Positions 14,960 through 22,753 of a stretch of DNA of 38,288 nucleotides are shown here, piece after piece. The notes under the pieces are model-generated. The model was not told where the DNA came from and did no database searches. It saw only the letters and a list, made by a program, of their open reading frames with translations. The first letter of the stretch is position 1. Each line of letters opens with the position of its first letter. Made by a program: the position numbers and the translations under genes. Source of the stretch: Mycetocola lacteus. Lineage in GTDB: Bacteria; Actinomycetota; Actinomycetes; Actinomycetales; Microbacteriaceae. The DNA is taken from NCBI RefSeq assembly GCF_003667575.1, contig NZ_RCUY01000017.1, forward strand, positions 1 to 38,288, read 5' to 3'.

Positions 14960-16840
14960 TTAGTCGGTGGGGTTTTGGTCGCCGAGGCCGATGCTCAACT
15001 GCACCAGATCGGTGAGGGCACCGGTCATCAGGGCTCGGTCGGTGGTGGTCAGCGGACGGTGTCCGGCCAGCATCGCCTGGGCATAGAGCAGCTCGATCGA
15101 GCGGCGGAATACCAGCGGATCATCCAGCTCGGCCAGACGACGCACCAGCGGACTGGACCAGTTCAGGCACAGCCGGGCGCGCACGTCCCGCTCGCCCTCG
15201 CCGGAGTTTTTGCCGGTGAGCAGGCGGTCGTTGGTTGAGATGACCTGGGACCACAGGCCCGGGGCGATGTCGGCGGCCTTGGTGCGTTCGATCCGGCGCA
15301 GCACCGCCTGGTCGGCCACGTAGAGCGCCGGCAGATCGGCGGGCTGGAACGAGCGAATCGACACCCGGGTCTGCACGGTGGTGAGCGCCTCCTCGGCGCG
15401 GGCCTCGACCGCGGCGGTGAGCTGACGCTCGTGCAGCGGGGGTGCCTCGAGGCTATCCAGCTCATCGGAGACCTCAATGCGGGTAACACTCTGCCCGGTC
15501 AGCGCGGGGATCTGGCGCAGCAGGGCCGCGTCGTAGACGTACCCGCCGTTGACCACGGGGGACTCGGGGCTGGCGATCGCCGCAACCTGACGGAACTCAT
15601 CCACGGTGTCGGTGTAGCGCAGCTCGCCAAAGCGTTCCAGGTGCTCGCCGATGGTGGTGTCTCCGGCGGAGGTTTCGATTTTCAGCCACGGCAGCATCAG
15701 CGCCGCCAGCTCATCGTCGTGGACGGCCATCGACTTGAGCGCGAGCTGGTGTACCGAAACCAGACCGGACAACACATGGGGTGCGGTGGTGGCCTGCAGC
15801 ATGATCCAGCGGCGCAGCGCGTTACCGATCTCGGTGCGGGTGTATTCCAGCGCCTCATTATTCACGAAGCTCTCGCGGGAGGCCGTGGGAGAGAGACCGT
15901 CGGTGTTGATCACGCAGCGCACGAAGAATGCCCAGTCGGGCAGCAGGTCCTCAACCCGCTCATCCAGGAGCATGCGTCCCAGATACACCCGGCTGGCCTG
16001 GCGGGCGCTGGGCGGCGGCGCGTACGGCAGTACATAGGCGATGCCGCGGGTCTCGGTTCCGGGAACCACGATTTCGATACTGGCCAACGGGCGGGCCCCG
16101 AGCAGCTCGGTTCCCAGCGCGAGCTGGGCCTCCTCGTGCGCAGATCCCGCGGCCACCGGCTCCAGGAACGGCGCCGGAATCGTGACCGACTCCCAGGAGC
16201 GGTCGCCCTGCTCCAGCTGCACGTCCACCGGGAGGTAGCGGCCAAAGCGCTCGGTGAGCTCGCGCACCCGGGCGGGGGAGAGCAGGGTCGCGTCATCGGG
16301 TCGCGGGCGCAGTGAGATTTCGGTGCCCACCGGCAGTCCGGCGGCCTCTGCCTCGCTCAGCTCGCGCACGCTGAAGGTGCCGTTGGAGTGGCCGCGCCAC
16401 TCGATCGGGGCCTCGCCGTGAGCGGAGCGCGAGCGCACCACGATCTCATCGGAGACCATAAAGCAGGAGAGCAGTCCCACCCCGAACTGGCCCAGGAAGT
16501 CCTCGCGGCGCAGGTTCAGGACCTCATCCCGCTTGGAGCTGCGGCCCACGGTGGAGAGCAGTTCGGCTGCCTGGGTTGCGGTGAGACCCACACCGTTGTC
16601 GGTAAAGCGGAAGACCGGGTCGGCGTCGGTGACCGGGCTGATTCGCAGGAGTCCCGCCGGAGCATCGGGGAGCTTCTGCCGGGCGGTCACCGCGTCGCGG
16701 CCGTTCTGCAACAGCTCGCGCAGATACACCTGGGGGCTGGAATAGATGTGCCGGCTGAGCAGGTCTACGACGCCGCGCAGATCAACCTGGAAGGGACGAG
16801 CGCTCGCCGGGGTGCTGGTTTCGGGGGTGTCGAGAGACAA
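14960..16840 (-). CDS. HSP90 family protein (not canonical HtpG)
   Basis: The 626-residue ATP-dependent chaperone homologue has a GHKL ATPase domain: ELLQNGRDA (Glu42, Asn46, Asp49), FTDNGVGLT (Asp81, Gly83, Gly85) and LGQFGVGLLSCF (about 116-127). The middle domain keeps the catalytic-loop arginine in GLSPTASRESF. The C-terminal domain is shorter and diverged, and ends GDQNPTD without an MEEVD-like tail. It fits the actinobacterial group usually called HSP90 family protein rather than ordinary HtpG. TTG start: AAGGAG lies five bases upstream. The TPR gene follows 64 bases later on the same strand; two alpha/beta hydrolase genes precede it. A small GC hairpin (14915-14943) lies between it and the TPR gene. 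Confidence 0.92.
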   Translation of the reverse strand: MSLDTPETSTPASARPFQVDLRGVVDLLSRHIYSSPQVYLRELLQNGRDAVTARQKLPDAPAGLLRISPVTDADPVFRFTDNGVGLTATQAAELLSTVGRSSKRDEVLNLRREDFLGQFGVGLLSCFMVSDEIVVRSRSAHGEAPIEWRGHSNGTFSVRELSEAEAAGLPVGTEISLRPRPDDATLLSPARVRELTERFGRYLPVDVQLEQGDRSWESVTIPAPFLEPVAAGSAHEEAQLALGTELLGARPLASIEIVVPGTETRGIAYVLPYAPPPSARQASRVYLGRMLLDERVEDLLPDWAFFVRCVINTDGLSPTASRESFVNNEALEYTRTEIGNALRRWIMLQATTAPHVLSGLVSVHQLALKSMAVHDDELAALMLPWLKIETSAGDTTIGEHLERFGELRYTDTVDEFRQVAAIASPESPVVNGGYVYDAALLRQIPALTGQSVTRIEVSDELDSLEAPPLHERQLTAAVEARAEEALTTVQTRVSIRSFQPADLPALYVADQAVLRRIERTKAADIAPGLWSQVISTNDRLLTGKNSGEGERDVRARLCLNWSSPLVRRLAELDDPLVFRRSIELLYAQAMLAGHRPLTTTDRALMTGALTDLVQLSIGLGDQNPTD

Positions 16841-16903
16841 AAATGCTCCTTGTGTGAGGCGGGGCCACTCGCGCGCCGGGCGTTGGGCGCTGCACGCGAA
16901 AAA

Positions 16904-17707
16904 CTAGGGGGCCTGTTCCAGGGTAGGGGAAGCCGCGCCGAGCCGGGCTGGGAGTGTCGGGGATTTCGCCTCTAGCGTGAGCTGCCGCGGATTCGGACTG
17001 CCCGTTTCGCCCGGAGGTTCGGCCCCGTGCAGCATCTCCACGGCGTCCAGCGCCAGCGGGGCGGTTTCGGGTGCTCGGAGGATGCGGAAGTGGCCCGAGG
17101 TCTCGGCACGCACGTTGTGGGCGCCGGGAAGTTCGCTGCCCTCGCTCACGTGCGGGTCCCAGGGCCCGAAGATCGAGACGATCGAGGCGTTGACCTCGGC
17201 CTGCCTACCGAGCCCCACAATCGTGGAGTTGGTGGGCAAAAACGCGCGCAGGCTCGGGTCGAGGATGTAGCGGGCATAGCGGGAGCCGGCAAACGGGGTG
17301 GCGATCGCGACGACCCCCAGGATCCGAAGCTCCGGGCCGTCGGTCACCATCAGCTGCTTGCCGATCAGCCCACCCTTGGAATGGGCCACGATGATCCGTC
17401 CGGCCCGCGGCGCCGGTGCGCGGCGCAGTGCTCGGGCCAGGCGCCCGGCGGTATCGATGATGGGGAGCAGGTTGTAGCCCAGGCCGCGCACGATCGAGAT
17501 GCGATAGCCCGAGCGGTGCAGCAGCTCGGCGATCGGTTCCAGGAATGCCCAGGTCTCGTAGACTCCGGGCAGGAGCAGGATGATCGGCTTATCGGCGTCC
17601 CCGTGGCGATAGCGGCGGGGAAAGCGCTGAAAGGGTGCGCGCAGGTGCAGCCCGATCATCAGTCCGGTGTCACGCACCAGGACGCTGAACCGGCCGAGGA
17701 TGTTCAT
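16904..17707 (-). CDS. alpha/beta hydrolase, lipase-like
   Basis: The 267-residue protein has the lipase-type fold: PIILLLPGVYETW (oxyanion strand, 41-53), a nucleophile elbow AHSKGG with Ser110, likely acid Asp184 in FGPWDPHVSEG, and likely base His206 in SGHFRIL. The elbow with Lys after Ser (HSKGG) is typical of EstA/triacylglycerol-lipase-like proteins that act on membrane or lipid esters. There is no clear signal peptide, although residues 1-20 are moderately hydrophobic. The last 40 residues are Pro/Ser-rich and probably disordered. Its ATG overlaps the stop of the preceding hydrolase gene (ATGA), so the two are translationally coupled, and the HSP90-like gene follows after 63 bases. 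Confidence 0.87.
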   Translation of the reverse strand: MNILGRFSVLVRDTGLMIGLHLRAPFQRFPRRYRHGDADKPIILLLPGVYETWAFLEPIAELLHRSGYRISIVRGLGYNLLPIIDTAGRLARALRRAPAPRAGRIIVAHSKGGLIGKQLMVTDGPELRILGVVAIATPFAGSRYARYILDPSLRAFLPTNSTIVGLGRQAEVNASIVSIFGPWDPHVSEGSELPGAHNVRAETSGHFRILRAPETAPLALDAVEMLHGAEPPGETGSPNPRQLTLEAKSPTLPARLGAASPTLEQAP

Positions 17708-18546
17708 CGCCCGGTGTGTCCGGTCCGGGGCTCGGGCTTGGGCTCGGCGGCGGGCAACCCCAGGTGGGTGCGGATCGCCTGCGCCACCGCCGGGTAACCA
17801 CTGATCATGGTTTCATGTCCGCGGCCCGGGATGGTGACCGAGTGGGCATCGGGAATCAGGCCCGCCACCTCGTCCACCCAGGGGGCCGGACACAGGGCAT
17901 CGCGCTCGCCGTGGACCACGAGCGTGTGCGCCTGGATGCGGGGCAGGGTCTTCTCCACCTCGTGGGTGAGCATCGTCGCCAGCTTCTTGATGTACCAGCG
18001 CGGGCCGGCCGCCAGGTAGTAGCGAATGCCAAAGTAGAGGGTGCGTGGCTGCGGGGACATCATGTCCTGCATCATGCGCAGGGCCTGACGCCACACGGTC
18101 CGCTCGGAGACGTTAATCGTGGGGGCGAGCAGGATCAGCTCGGGGAAGAGATCCGGCGCGGCCGCGGCGGCCTCCACGGCCACCTGGGTGCCCATCGAGT
18201 GCCCGATCAGAATCACATCGCGCAGACCCTCGGAGCGCACAAAGTCCGCCACAAAGGCGCCGCTATCGGGCATATCCAGCGGCTCATCCGGCTCGGGGGA
18301 CTCCCCGAATCCGGGCAGGTCAAGCGCATAGATCGGACCGATTTCGCTGAGCTCCGAGGCGAGCCCCTCCCAGTAGGCGTGCCCCATCCCGATGCCGTGC
18401 AGCAGCACAATCGGGGTTCCGGTGCGCGGGCCCGAGCGGAAGTTCACGATCTGGCGTCCGTCGCGCTCGAAGCGCACCGGCACCGCCTCGTTAAAGGCGA
18501 TGGCGGAGACCCCTGCACCGGCGCGTCCACGTTCCTGCTGTGTCAA
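17704..18546 (-). CDS. alpha/beta fold hydrolase
   Basis: The 280-residue alpha/beta hydrolase-1 protein has LLHGIGMGHAYW (oxyanion loop, 48-59), the nucleophile elbow GHSMG with Ser117, Asp216 in VHGERDALCP and His244 in GRGHETM: a complete triad. The cap region (about 150-195) has aromatic and Met residues that suggest a hydrophobic substrate. It resembles esterases and haloalkane/meta-cleavage-type hydrolases; the substrate cannot be named. The last 20 residues are Pro/Glu-rich. The TTG start at 18546 is supported by AGGGGG five bases upstream. It heads the run hydrolase-hydrolase-HSP90-TPR. Confidence 0.9.
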   Translation of the reverse strand: MTQQERGRAGAGVSAIAFNEAVPVRFERDGRQIVNFRSGPRTGTPIVLLHGIGMGHAYWEGLASELSEIGPIYALDLPGFGESPEPDEPLDMPDSGAFVADFVRSEGLRDVILIGHSMGTQVAVEAAAAAPDLFPELILLAPTINVSERTVWRQALRMMQDMMSPQPRTLYFGIRYYLAAGPRWYIKKLATMLTHEVEKTLPRIQAHTLVVHGERDALCPAPWVDEVAGLIPDAHSVTIPGRGHETMISGYPAVAQAIRTHLGLPAAEPKPEPRTGHTGR

Positions 18547-18649
18547 TTCGGCCCCCTGGGTGCATCCGTTCCCGGCGCGGCCGGGTTCTCATCACGACTG
18601 CGATCCATGTTAGCCGGGACTTCGTAGAGTTCCCAGTGTGCGCGAATGG

Positions 18650-19063
18650 TTAGTCGATCAGGCCGTCTCGGTGCAGCACGTACAGCAGATCGGCCCCGGC
18701 GGGCGGGCAGCGGTCGGCATCGGCCAGACGCACCCAGTGCAGCTCGCTCACCTCGGCACTCGGGACCGGCTCGTCCAGCAGCTCGCCGCTGAAGATGGTC
18801 ATCGCTACCAGGCGACCCTCGGGTTCCCCGTGTGCCTGCAACGCCAGCCGGTGGTAGATCGCCAGCGAATCCGGGTCGACCCGGGCCCCCACCTCCTCAA
18901 AAACCTCACGGATCACCGCGTCTCGCGGGGTCTCACCCGAATCGATCTTGCCGCCGGGGAGGAAATAGACGTCCCGGCCCCGCGCGGTGACCATCAGCAG
19001 ACGGCGATTCCGGACCAGTGCGAAGGCGGCAACCTGAATATCGGGGAGTGTGGGGTGACTCAT
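18650..19063 (-). CDS. Nudix hydrolase
   Basis: The 137-residue protein carries a complete Nudix box: Gly38, Glu44, Arg52-Glu53-Val54, Glu56-Glu57 and Gly59 (GGKIDSGETPRDAV and IREVFEEVGA). It would hydrolyse a nucleoside diphosphate linked to another moiety. The VRNRRLLMVTARGRDVYFLPGG start is like MutT/8-oxo-dGTPase-type and ADP-ribose-type proteins, and the substrate is open. TAGGAT lies seven bases before the ATG, with no ribosome site, so it may be leaderless. It is divergent from glyS, from which it is separated by 109 bases. Confidence 0.92.
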   Translation of the reverse strand: MSHPTLPDIQVAAFALVRNRRLLMVTARGRDVYFLPGGKIDSGETPRDAVIREVFEEVGARVDPDSLAIYHRLALQAHGEPEGRLVAMTIFSGELLDEPVPSAEVSELHWVRLADADRCPPAGADLLYVLHRDGLID

Positions 19064-19070
19064 GGCATCA

Positions 19071-19076
19071 ATCCTA
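19071..19076 (-). promoter_or_regulatory. -10 box of near-leaderless Nudix gene
   Basis: TAGGAT on the minus strand lies seven bases from the ATG, one base longer than the usual spacing in this window. Confidence 0.4.
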
Positions 19077-19172
19077 GAACGGCAGCGGACACCGGCCGGG
19101 AAAGTGGGTAAACTTAGGCCCTAATGCCCGGCACCCGGTCGGGTTATCTTTCAGCACACTTCAGGAGCCACC

Positions 19173-20555
19173 GTGGCAGCCAGCCGTCTCGATAAAGTCA
19201 TCGCCCTCGCCCGTCATCGCGGATTTGTCTTTCAGGCCGGTGAAATCTACGGCGGATCCCGCTCCGCATGGGACTACGGCCCCCTCGGTGTCGCCCTCAA
19301 GGAGAACATCAAGCGTCAGTGGTGGAAGTCCATGGTTCAGGGTCGCTCCGACGTGGTGGGTCTCGACTCCTCGGTGATCCTGCCCCGCAAGGTCTGGGAG
19401 GCATCGGGCCACGTTGAGGTCTTCTCCGACCCGCTGGTCGAGTGCACCTCCTGCCACAAGCGCTTCCGCGCCGACCACCTGGAGGAGGAGTTCGAGGAGA
19501 AGAAGGGTCGTGCCCCCGAGAACGGGCTGGACGACATCGCCTGCCCGAACTGTGGCACCCGTCACGCCTGGACCGAACCCAAGGCATTCTCCGGTCTGCT
19601 GAAGACCACCCTCGGCCCGGTTGAGGACGAGTCCGGCATGCACTACCTGCGCCCCGAGACCGCCCAGGGTATCTTCGTGAACTTCGCCAACGTGCTGCAG
19701 GCTTCGCGCCAGAAGCCGCCGTTTGGTATCGGCCAGATCGGTAAGTCGTTCCGTAACGAGATCACCCCCGGTAACTTCATCTTCCGCACCCGCGAGTTCG
19801 AGCAGATGGAGCTGGAGTTCTTCGTGGAGCCCGGCACCGATGAAGAGTGGCACGAGTACTGGCTGAACGAGCGCATGAACTGGTACACCAGCCTGGGCAT
19901 CAAGGCCGAGAACCTGCGCTTCTTCGAGCACCCCAAGGAAAAGCTCTCGCACTACGCCAAGCGCACCGTGGACGTGGAGTACCGCTTCGGATTCTCCGGC
20001 AGCGAGTGGGGCGAGCTGGAGGGTGTGGCCAACCGCACCGACTTCGACCTCAAGACCCACTCCGAGGCTTCGGGTAAGGATCTGTCGTTCTTCGACCAGC
20101 CCAAGAACGAGCGCTGGATCCCCTACGTGATCGAGCCCGCGGCCGGTCTGACCCGCTCGCTGATGGCCTTCCTGGTGGACGCCTATGACGAGGAGGAGGT
20201 CCCCAACGCCAAGGGCGGTGTGGACACCCGCACCGTGCTGCGTCTGGACCCGCGCCTGGCCCCGGTTAAGGTCGCGATCCTGCCGCTGAGCCGCAACGAG
20301 GCCCTCTCGCCGCTGGCTCGCGAGGTGGCCGCCGAGCTGCGCGAAACCTGGAACGTGGACTTCGATGACGCCGGTGCGATCGGTCGTCGTTACCGTCGCC
20401 AGGACGAGATCGGTACCCCGTACTGCGTGACCGTCGACTTTGATTCGCTTGAGGACAAGGCCGTGACCGTGCGTAACCGCGACACCATGGAGCAGGAGCG
20501 CATCGCGATCGCCGACCTGTACCTGTACTTCGCCGAGCGCCTGCGCGGCGCCTAG
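19173..20555 (+). CDS. glyS: glycine--tRNA ligase (dimeric, class II)
   Basis: GlyRS charges tRNA-Gly with glycine. This is the single-chain alpha2 type (460 residues) found in actinobacteria. The N-terminus ([20 protein letters not shown], then [20 protein letters not shown]) is diagnostic. A zinc-binding insertion carries Cys91/Cys94 (CTSCHKRF) and Cys124/Cys127 (CPNCG). Motif 2 is [21 protein letters not shown] and motif 3 includes [14 protein letters not shown]. The C-terminal anticodon-binding domain runs from about 340. The GTG start is supported by AGGAG five bases upstream. TAAACT at 19109-19114 is a possible -10 box. It ends in a strong terminator, so it is probably monocistronic. 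Codon use is highly biased, as expected for a well-expressed gene. Confidence 0.98.
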   Translation: MAASRLDKVIALARHRGFVFQAGEIYGGSRSAWDYGPLGVALKENIKRQWWKSMVQGRSDVVGLDSSVILPRKVWEASGHVEVFSDPLVECTSCHKRFRADHLEEEFEEKKGRAPENGLDDIACPNCGTRHAWTEPKAFSGLLKTTLGPVEDESGMHYLRPETAQGIFVNFANVLQASRQKPPFGIGQIGKSFRNEITPGNFIFRTREFEQMELEFFVEPGTDEEWHEYWLNERMNWYTSLGIKAENLRFFEHPKEKLSHYAKRTVDVEYRFGFSGSEWGELEGVANRTDFDLKTHSEASGKDLSFFDQPKNERWIPYVIEPAAGLTRSLMAFLVDAYDEEEVPNAKGGVDTRTVLRLDPRLAPVKVAILPLSRNEALSPLAREVAAELRETWNVDFDDAGAIGRRYRRQDEIGTPYCVTVDFDSLEDKAVTVRNRDTMEQERIAIADLYLYFAERLRGA

Positions 20556-20567
20556 GTTTCACCACCC

Positions 20568-20612
20568 AAACACCGCTTCATTCCCACCGAGGAATGAAGC
20601 GGTGTTTTGTTT
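20568..20612 (+). terminator. glyS terminator
   Basis: A perfect 17-bp stem (20568-20584 with 20591-20607, loop CACCGA) ends in TTT and is followed by TGTTT. It lies 12 bases past the glyS stop. Confidence 0.9.
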
Positions 20613-20698
20613 ACCAAAGTCTTTTGAGACATTCTTCCCGACGTATCCGCAACCACGCGCTACGCTGGTGAGTATCGAATCGAGCAGAGGGAGACACG

Positions 20699-21097
20699 AT
20701 GCGAGGCAAGATACTCTTCGTCACCGGACTGGCCGCGGGCTACGTGCTGGGGACCCGTGCGGGCCGTGCGCGCTACGAACAGATTAAGAGCGGGTGGCTG
20801 AGCGTCTGGAACGCCGCCCCCGTGCAGAACCAGGTTGAGAAGGTCGAGACCTTCACCAAGGCCCGGCTGAGTGAAATTCCGGGTCTGCTGTTGACCGGTG
20901 TCAAGAAGGTGGCCTCGGCTATCGCCCCCGACGAGTCTGCTCCCGAGACTTCGGCGAAAAAGCCGGCCGCCGCCACGAGCACGCCGGCAAAGCCCGCCGC
21001 CAAAAAGCCGGCCACGAAGAAGGCTGCGTCGACCAAGAGCTCCGCCAAGGGCGGGGCTGCCAAGAGCTCCACCAAGAAGTCGGCCGAGAATGAGTGA
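20699..21097 (+). CDS. small membrane-anchored protein with Lys/Ala-rich tail
   Basis: The 132-residue protein starts with one hydrophobic segment (KILFVTGLAAGYVLGTRAGR), a pattern typical of YtxH-like actinobacterial proteins, followed by RYEQIKSGWLSVWNAAPVQNQ and an amphipathic middle. Residues from about 78 to the end are low complexity, rich in Ala, Lys, Pro and Thr (AAKKPATKKAASTKSS), like histone H1 tails. The function is unknown. AGGGAG stands about six bases before the ATG at 20699, and TACGCT at 20661-20666 could be its -10 box. It is the first of three overlapping genes: the holin-like gene starts inside its last codons. Confidence 0.8.
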   Translation: MRGKILFVTGLAAGYVLGTRAGRARYEQIKSGWLSVWNAAPVQNQVEKVETFTKARLSEIPGLLLTGVKKVASAIAPDESAPETSAKKPAAATSTPAKPAAKKPATKKAASTKSSAKGGAAKSSTKKSAENE

Positions 21098-21488
21098 GCC
21101 CAGCAAGCGCTCCCTGATTGGTCTGATCGCCGATCTCCCCGGTCAGATCGTTGATCTGATCAAGGCCGAGATCGAGCAGCTCAAGGTCAAGGCGATCCAC
21201 GTTGGAAAGAACGCGGGCATCGGTGCGGTCTTTGTGATCGTCGCGCTGATCTTTGTGTTCTTCGCGGTGGGCACCCTGGTGGCCGTGATCATCCTGGCGC
21301 TTGCCCTGGTGATGCCCGCCTGGCTGGCGGCGCTGATTGTTTTTGTCCTGTTCCTGCTGGCGGCCGGGGTCTTCGGGCTCCTGGGCTGGCGCTCGTTTAA
21401 GCGCATCAGCGATGAGCAGGGTCCGATTGAGGGTGTGCGTCGAGATATCGACGCGCTGAAGGGAACCGGTGATTATGACCGTCGATAA
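21090..21488 (+). CDS. phage-holin-family (actinobacterial Holin-X) membrane protein
   Basis: The 132-residue protein has an amphipathic start (SLIGLIADLPGQIVDLIKAE), then two long hydrophobic helices (about 46-76 and 80-104: AVFVIVALIFVFFAVGTLV and AALIVFVLFLLAAGVFGLL) and a charged tail. The name holin is historical: this family is chromosomal and widespread in actinobacteria, and nothing phage-like is nearby. It probably acts in the cell envelope. The ATG at 21090 overlaps the upstream gene by eight bases, and the next gene overlaps its end by 20 bases, so all three are one translationally coupled operon. Confidence 0.85.
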   Translation: MSEPSKRSLIGLIADLPGQIVDLIKAEIEQLKVKAIHVGKNAGIGAVFVIVALIFVFFAVGTLVAVIILALALVMPAWLAALIVFVLFLLAAGVFGLLGWRSFKRISDEQGPIEGVRRDIDALKGTGDYDRR

Positions 21489-21711
21489 GACCCCTGAGGA
21501 GGCGCGCGCGGAGCTGGTAGCCACGCTGAACGCCCTCGAGGACAAGCTCAACGTGCCCAAGCGAGTGGGCGGTGCGGTGAACCGCGGTAAGAAGAAGCTC
21601 AAGGAGTTCAGCACCGAGAATCCCGGCGGTGCGCTGGGCGTGGCCGCGGCCGCAACCGTGACCGTGGGCCTTGCGGCCTGGGGTATTGTGCGGGCGCTTT
21701 CGCGCCGCTAA
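21469..21711 (+). CDS. DUF3618 family protein
   Basis: The 80-residue protein begins with KTPEEARAELVATLNALEDK, the DUF3618 signature, followed by a basic linker (NRGKKKLKEF) and one membrane helix (AALGVAAAATVTVGLAAW region, about 53-74) with a basic end RALSRR. It is a single-pass membrane protein of unknown function that commonly travels with the holin-like family. I used GTG at 21469 because AAGGGA lies four to five bases upstream; ATG at 21475 is the alternative. Confidence 0.82.
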   Translation: MIMTVDKTPEEARAELVATLNALEDKLNVPKRVGGAVNRGKKKLKEFSTENPGGALGVAAAATVTVGLAAWGIVRALSRR

Positions 21712-21881
21712 AACCGCGGGTTTACTCGGTGTTTTGCGTCCGGGAACCCCGGGCGATTTCGGATCCGGCCGGAACCGGACGATGATGGTAGTGTGAGGTT
21801 CGTTTTCCTCCCCGAGCCGTGCCACCCGAATGGGCGTGCGCGCGCGCAATCAGTTTGACGAAGGTAGCAACGAGTTTTCCG

Positions 21882-22664
21882 ATGAGCACTGCAGGATCTT
21901 CCTCCAAGCCGTTGACCGGCTGGCGGATTCTGGTGCCCCGGGGTGGCCCCTGGGGTGACGGAGTCGCCGCCGAACTGCGTCGTCGAGGCGCCACCCCGGT
22001 GATCGCACCGATGGTGAACTTTGCCCCGACCGACAACCCCGAGGCGCTGGCCAGCGCCCTGGAATCACTTCAGGCCGGCGCATTCGACTGGCTGACGCTG
22101 ACCAGTGCCACGACCGTGGACGTGCTCTACGCTCACCGAGTTCAGGTCCCCGCCCACACCAAGATTGCCGTGGTGGGCGAGACCACGGCCGCCGCCGCAC
22201 AGGCGGCGGGTTTTGTGGTCACCCTGGTTCCCGCCGAGGACAACTCGGCTACCGGAATGGCGCGTGAGCTGCTCGCGCGCGAACCCGAACCGCGCCGTTT
22301 CCTGACCCTGCGCGCCGCCAATGCCGAACCCGTGCTGACCCGTGGCCTGGTGGCCGCCGGGCACAACGTGGAATCGGTGATGGCCTATCGCACGGTGGGC
22401 GAGCCGGTCTCGGAGAAGGTCATCGCGGATGTCCGCAGTGGCCGCATCAACGCCCTGCTGGTGACCTCGGGGAGTATCGCCGATCAGGTCGCCGCGCAGT
22501 TTGGTGAGATCCCGGATTCAACCCTGATTGCCGCGATCGGTCCGCGCACCGCGAACGATGCGGCGGCCGCGGGACTGCGCGTCGACCTGGTCGCCGGAGA
22601 GCAGACGGTGGCCGCGCTGCTGGATGCCGTGGTGACCGCCGCCGAGGATGGACACGGCGTTTAG
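21882..22664 (+). CDS. hemD: uroporphyrinogen-III synthase
   Basis: HemD closes hydroxymethylbilane with inversion of ring D to give uroporphyrinogen III, the branch point to heme and corrinoids. The 260-residue length fits. Sequence is weakly conserved in this family, but the two-lobe layout is clear: GWRILVPRGGPWGDGVAAELRRRG at the start, WLTLTSATTVDVL in lobe 1, IAVVGETTAAAAQAAGF at the hinge, then YRTVGEP, ALLVTSGSIADQVA and IAAIGPRTANDAAAAGL in lobe 2. The ATG at 21882 fits the domain start; upstream codons look non-coding and no good ribosome site is seen. Other heme genes (hemA, B, C, L) are not in the window, so this hemD is detached from its usual cluster. Confidence 0.9.
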   Translation: MSTAGSSSKPLTGWRILVPRGGPWGDGVAAELRRRGATPVIAPMVNFAPTDNPEALASALESLQAGAFDWLTLTSATTVDVLYAHRVQVPAHTKIAVVGETTAAAAQAAGFVVTLVPAEDNSATGMARELLAREPEPRRFLTLRAANAEPVLTRGLVAAGHNVESVMAYRTVGEPVSEKVIADVRSGRINALLVTSGSIADQVAAQFGEIPDSTLIAAIGPRTANDAAAAGLRVDLVAGEQTVAALLDAVVTAAEDGHGV

Positions 22665-22753
22665 GGCACTGTGATCATTCTCCAGTCGGGGAGTTATCAC
22701 TTTGTGAGGTGTCTTCGTCCCTTTTTTCAGGTGAAAGGGGCAAACTAGAGGGT

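Noticed and set aside
21090..21488. Prophage remnant suggested by the holin-like gene
   Set aside because: No integrase, lysin, portal, capsid or att-like repeats are nearby. The family is chromosomal in actinobacteria and occurs with DUF3618 proteins.
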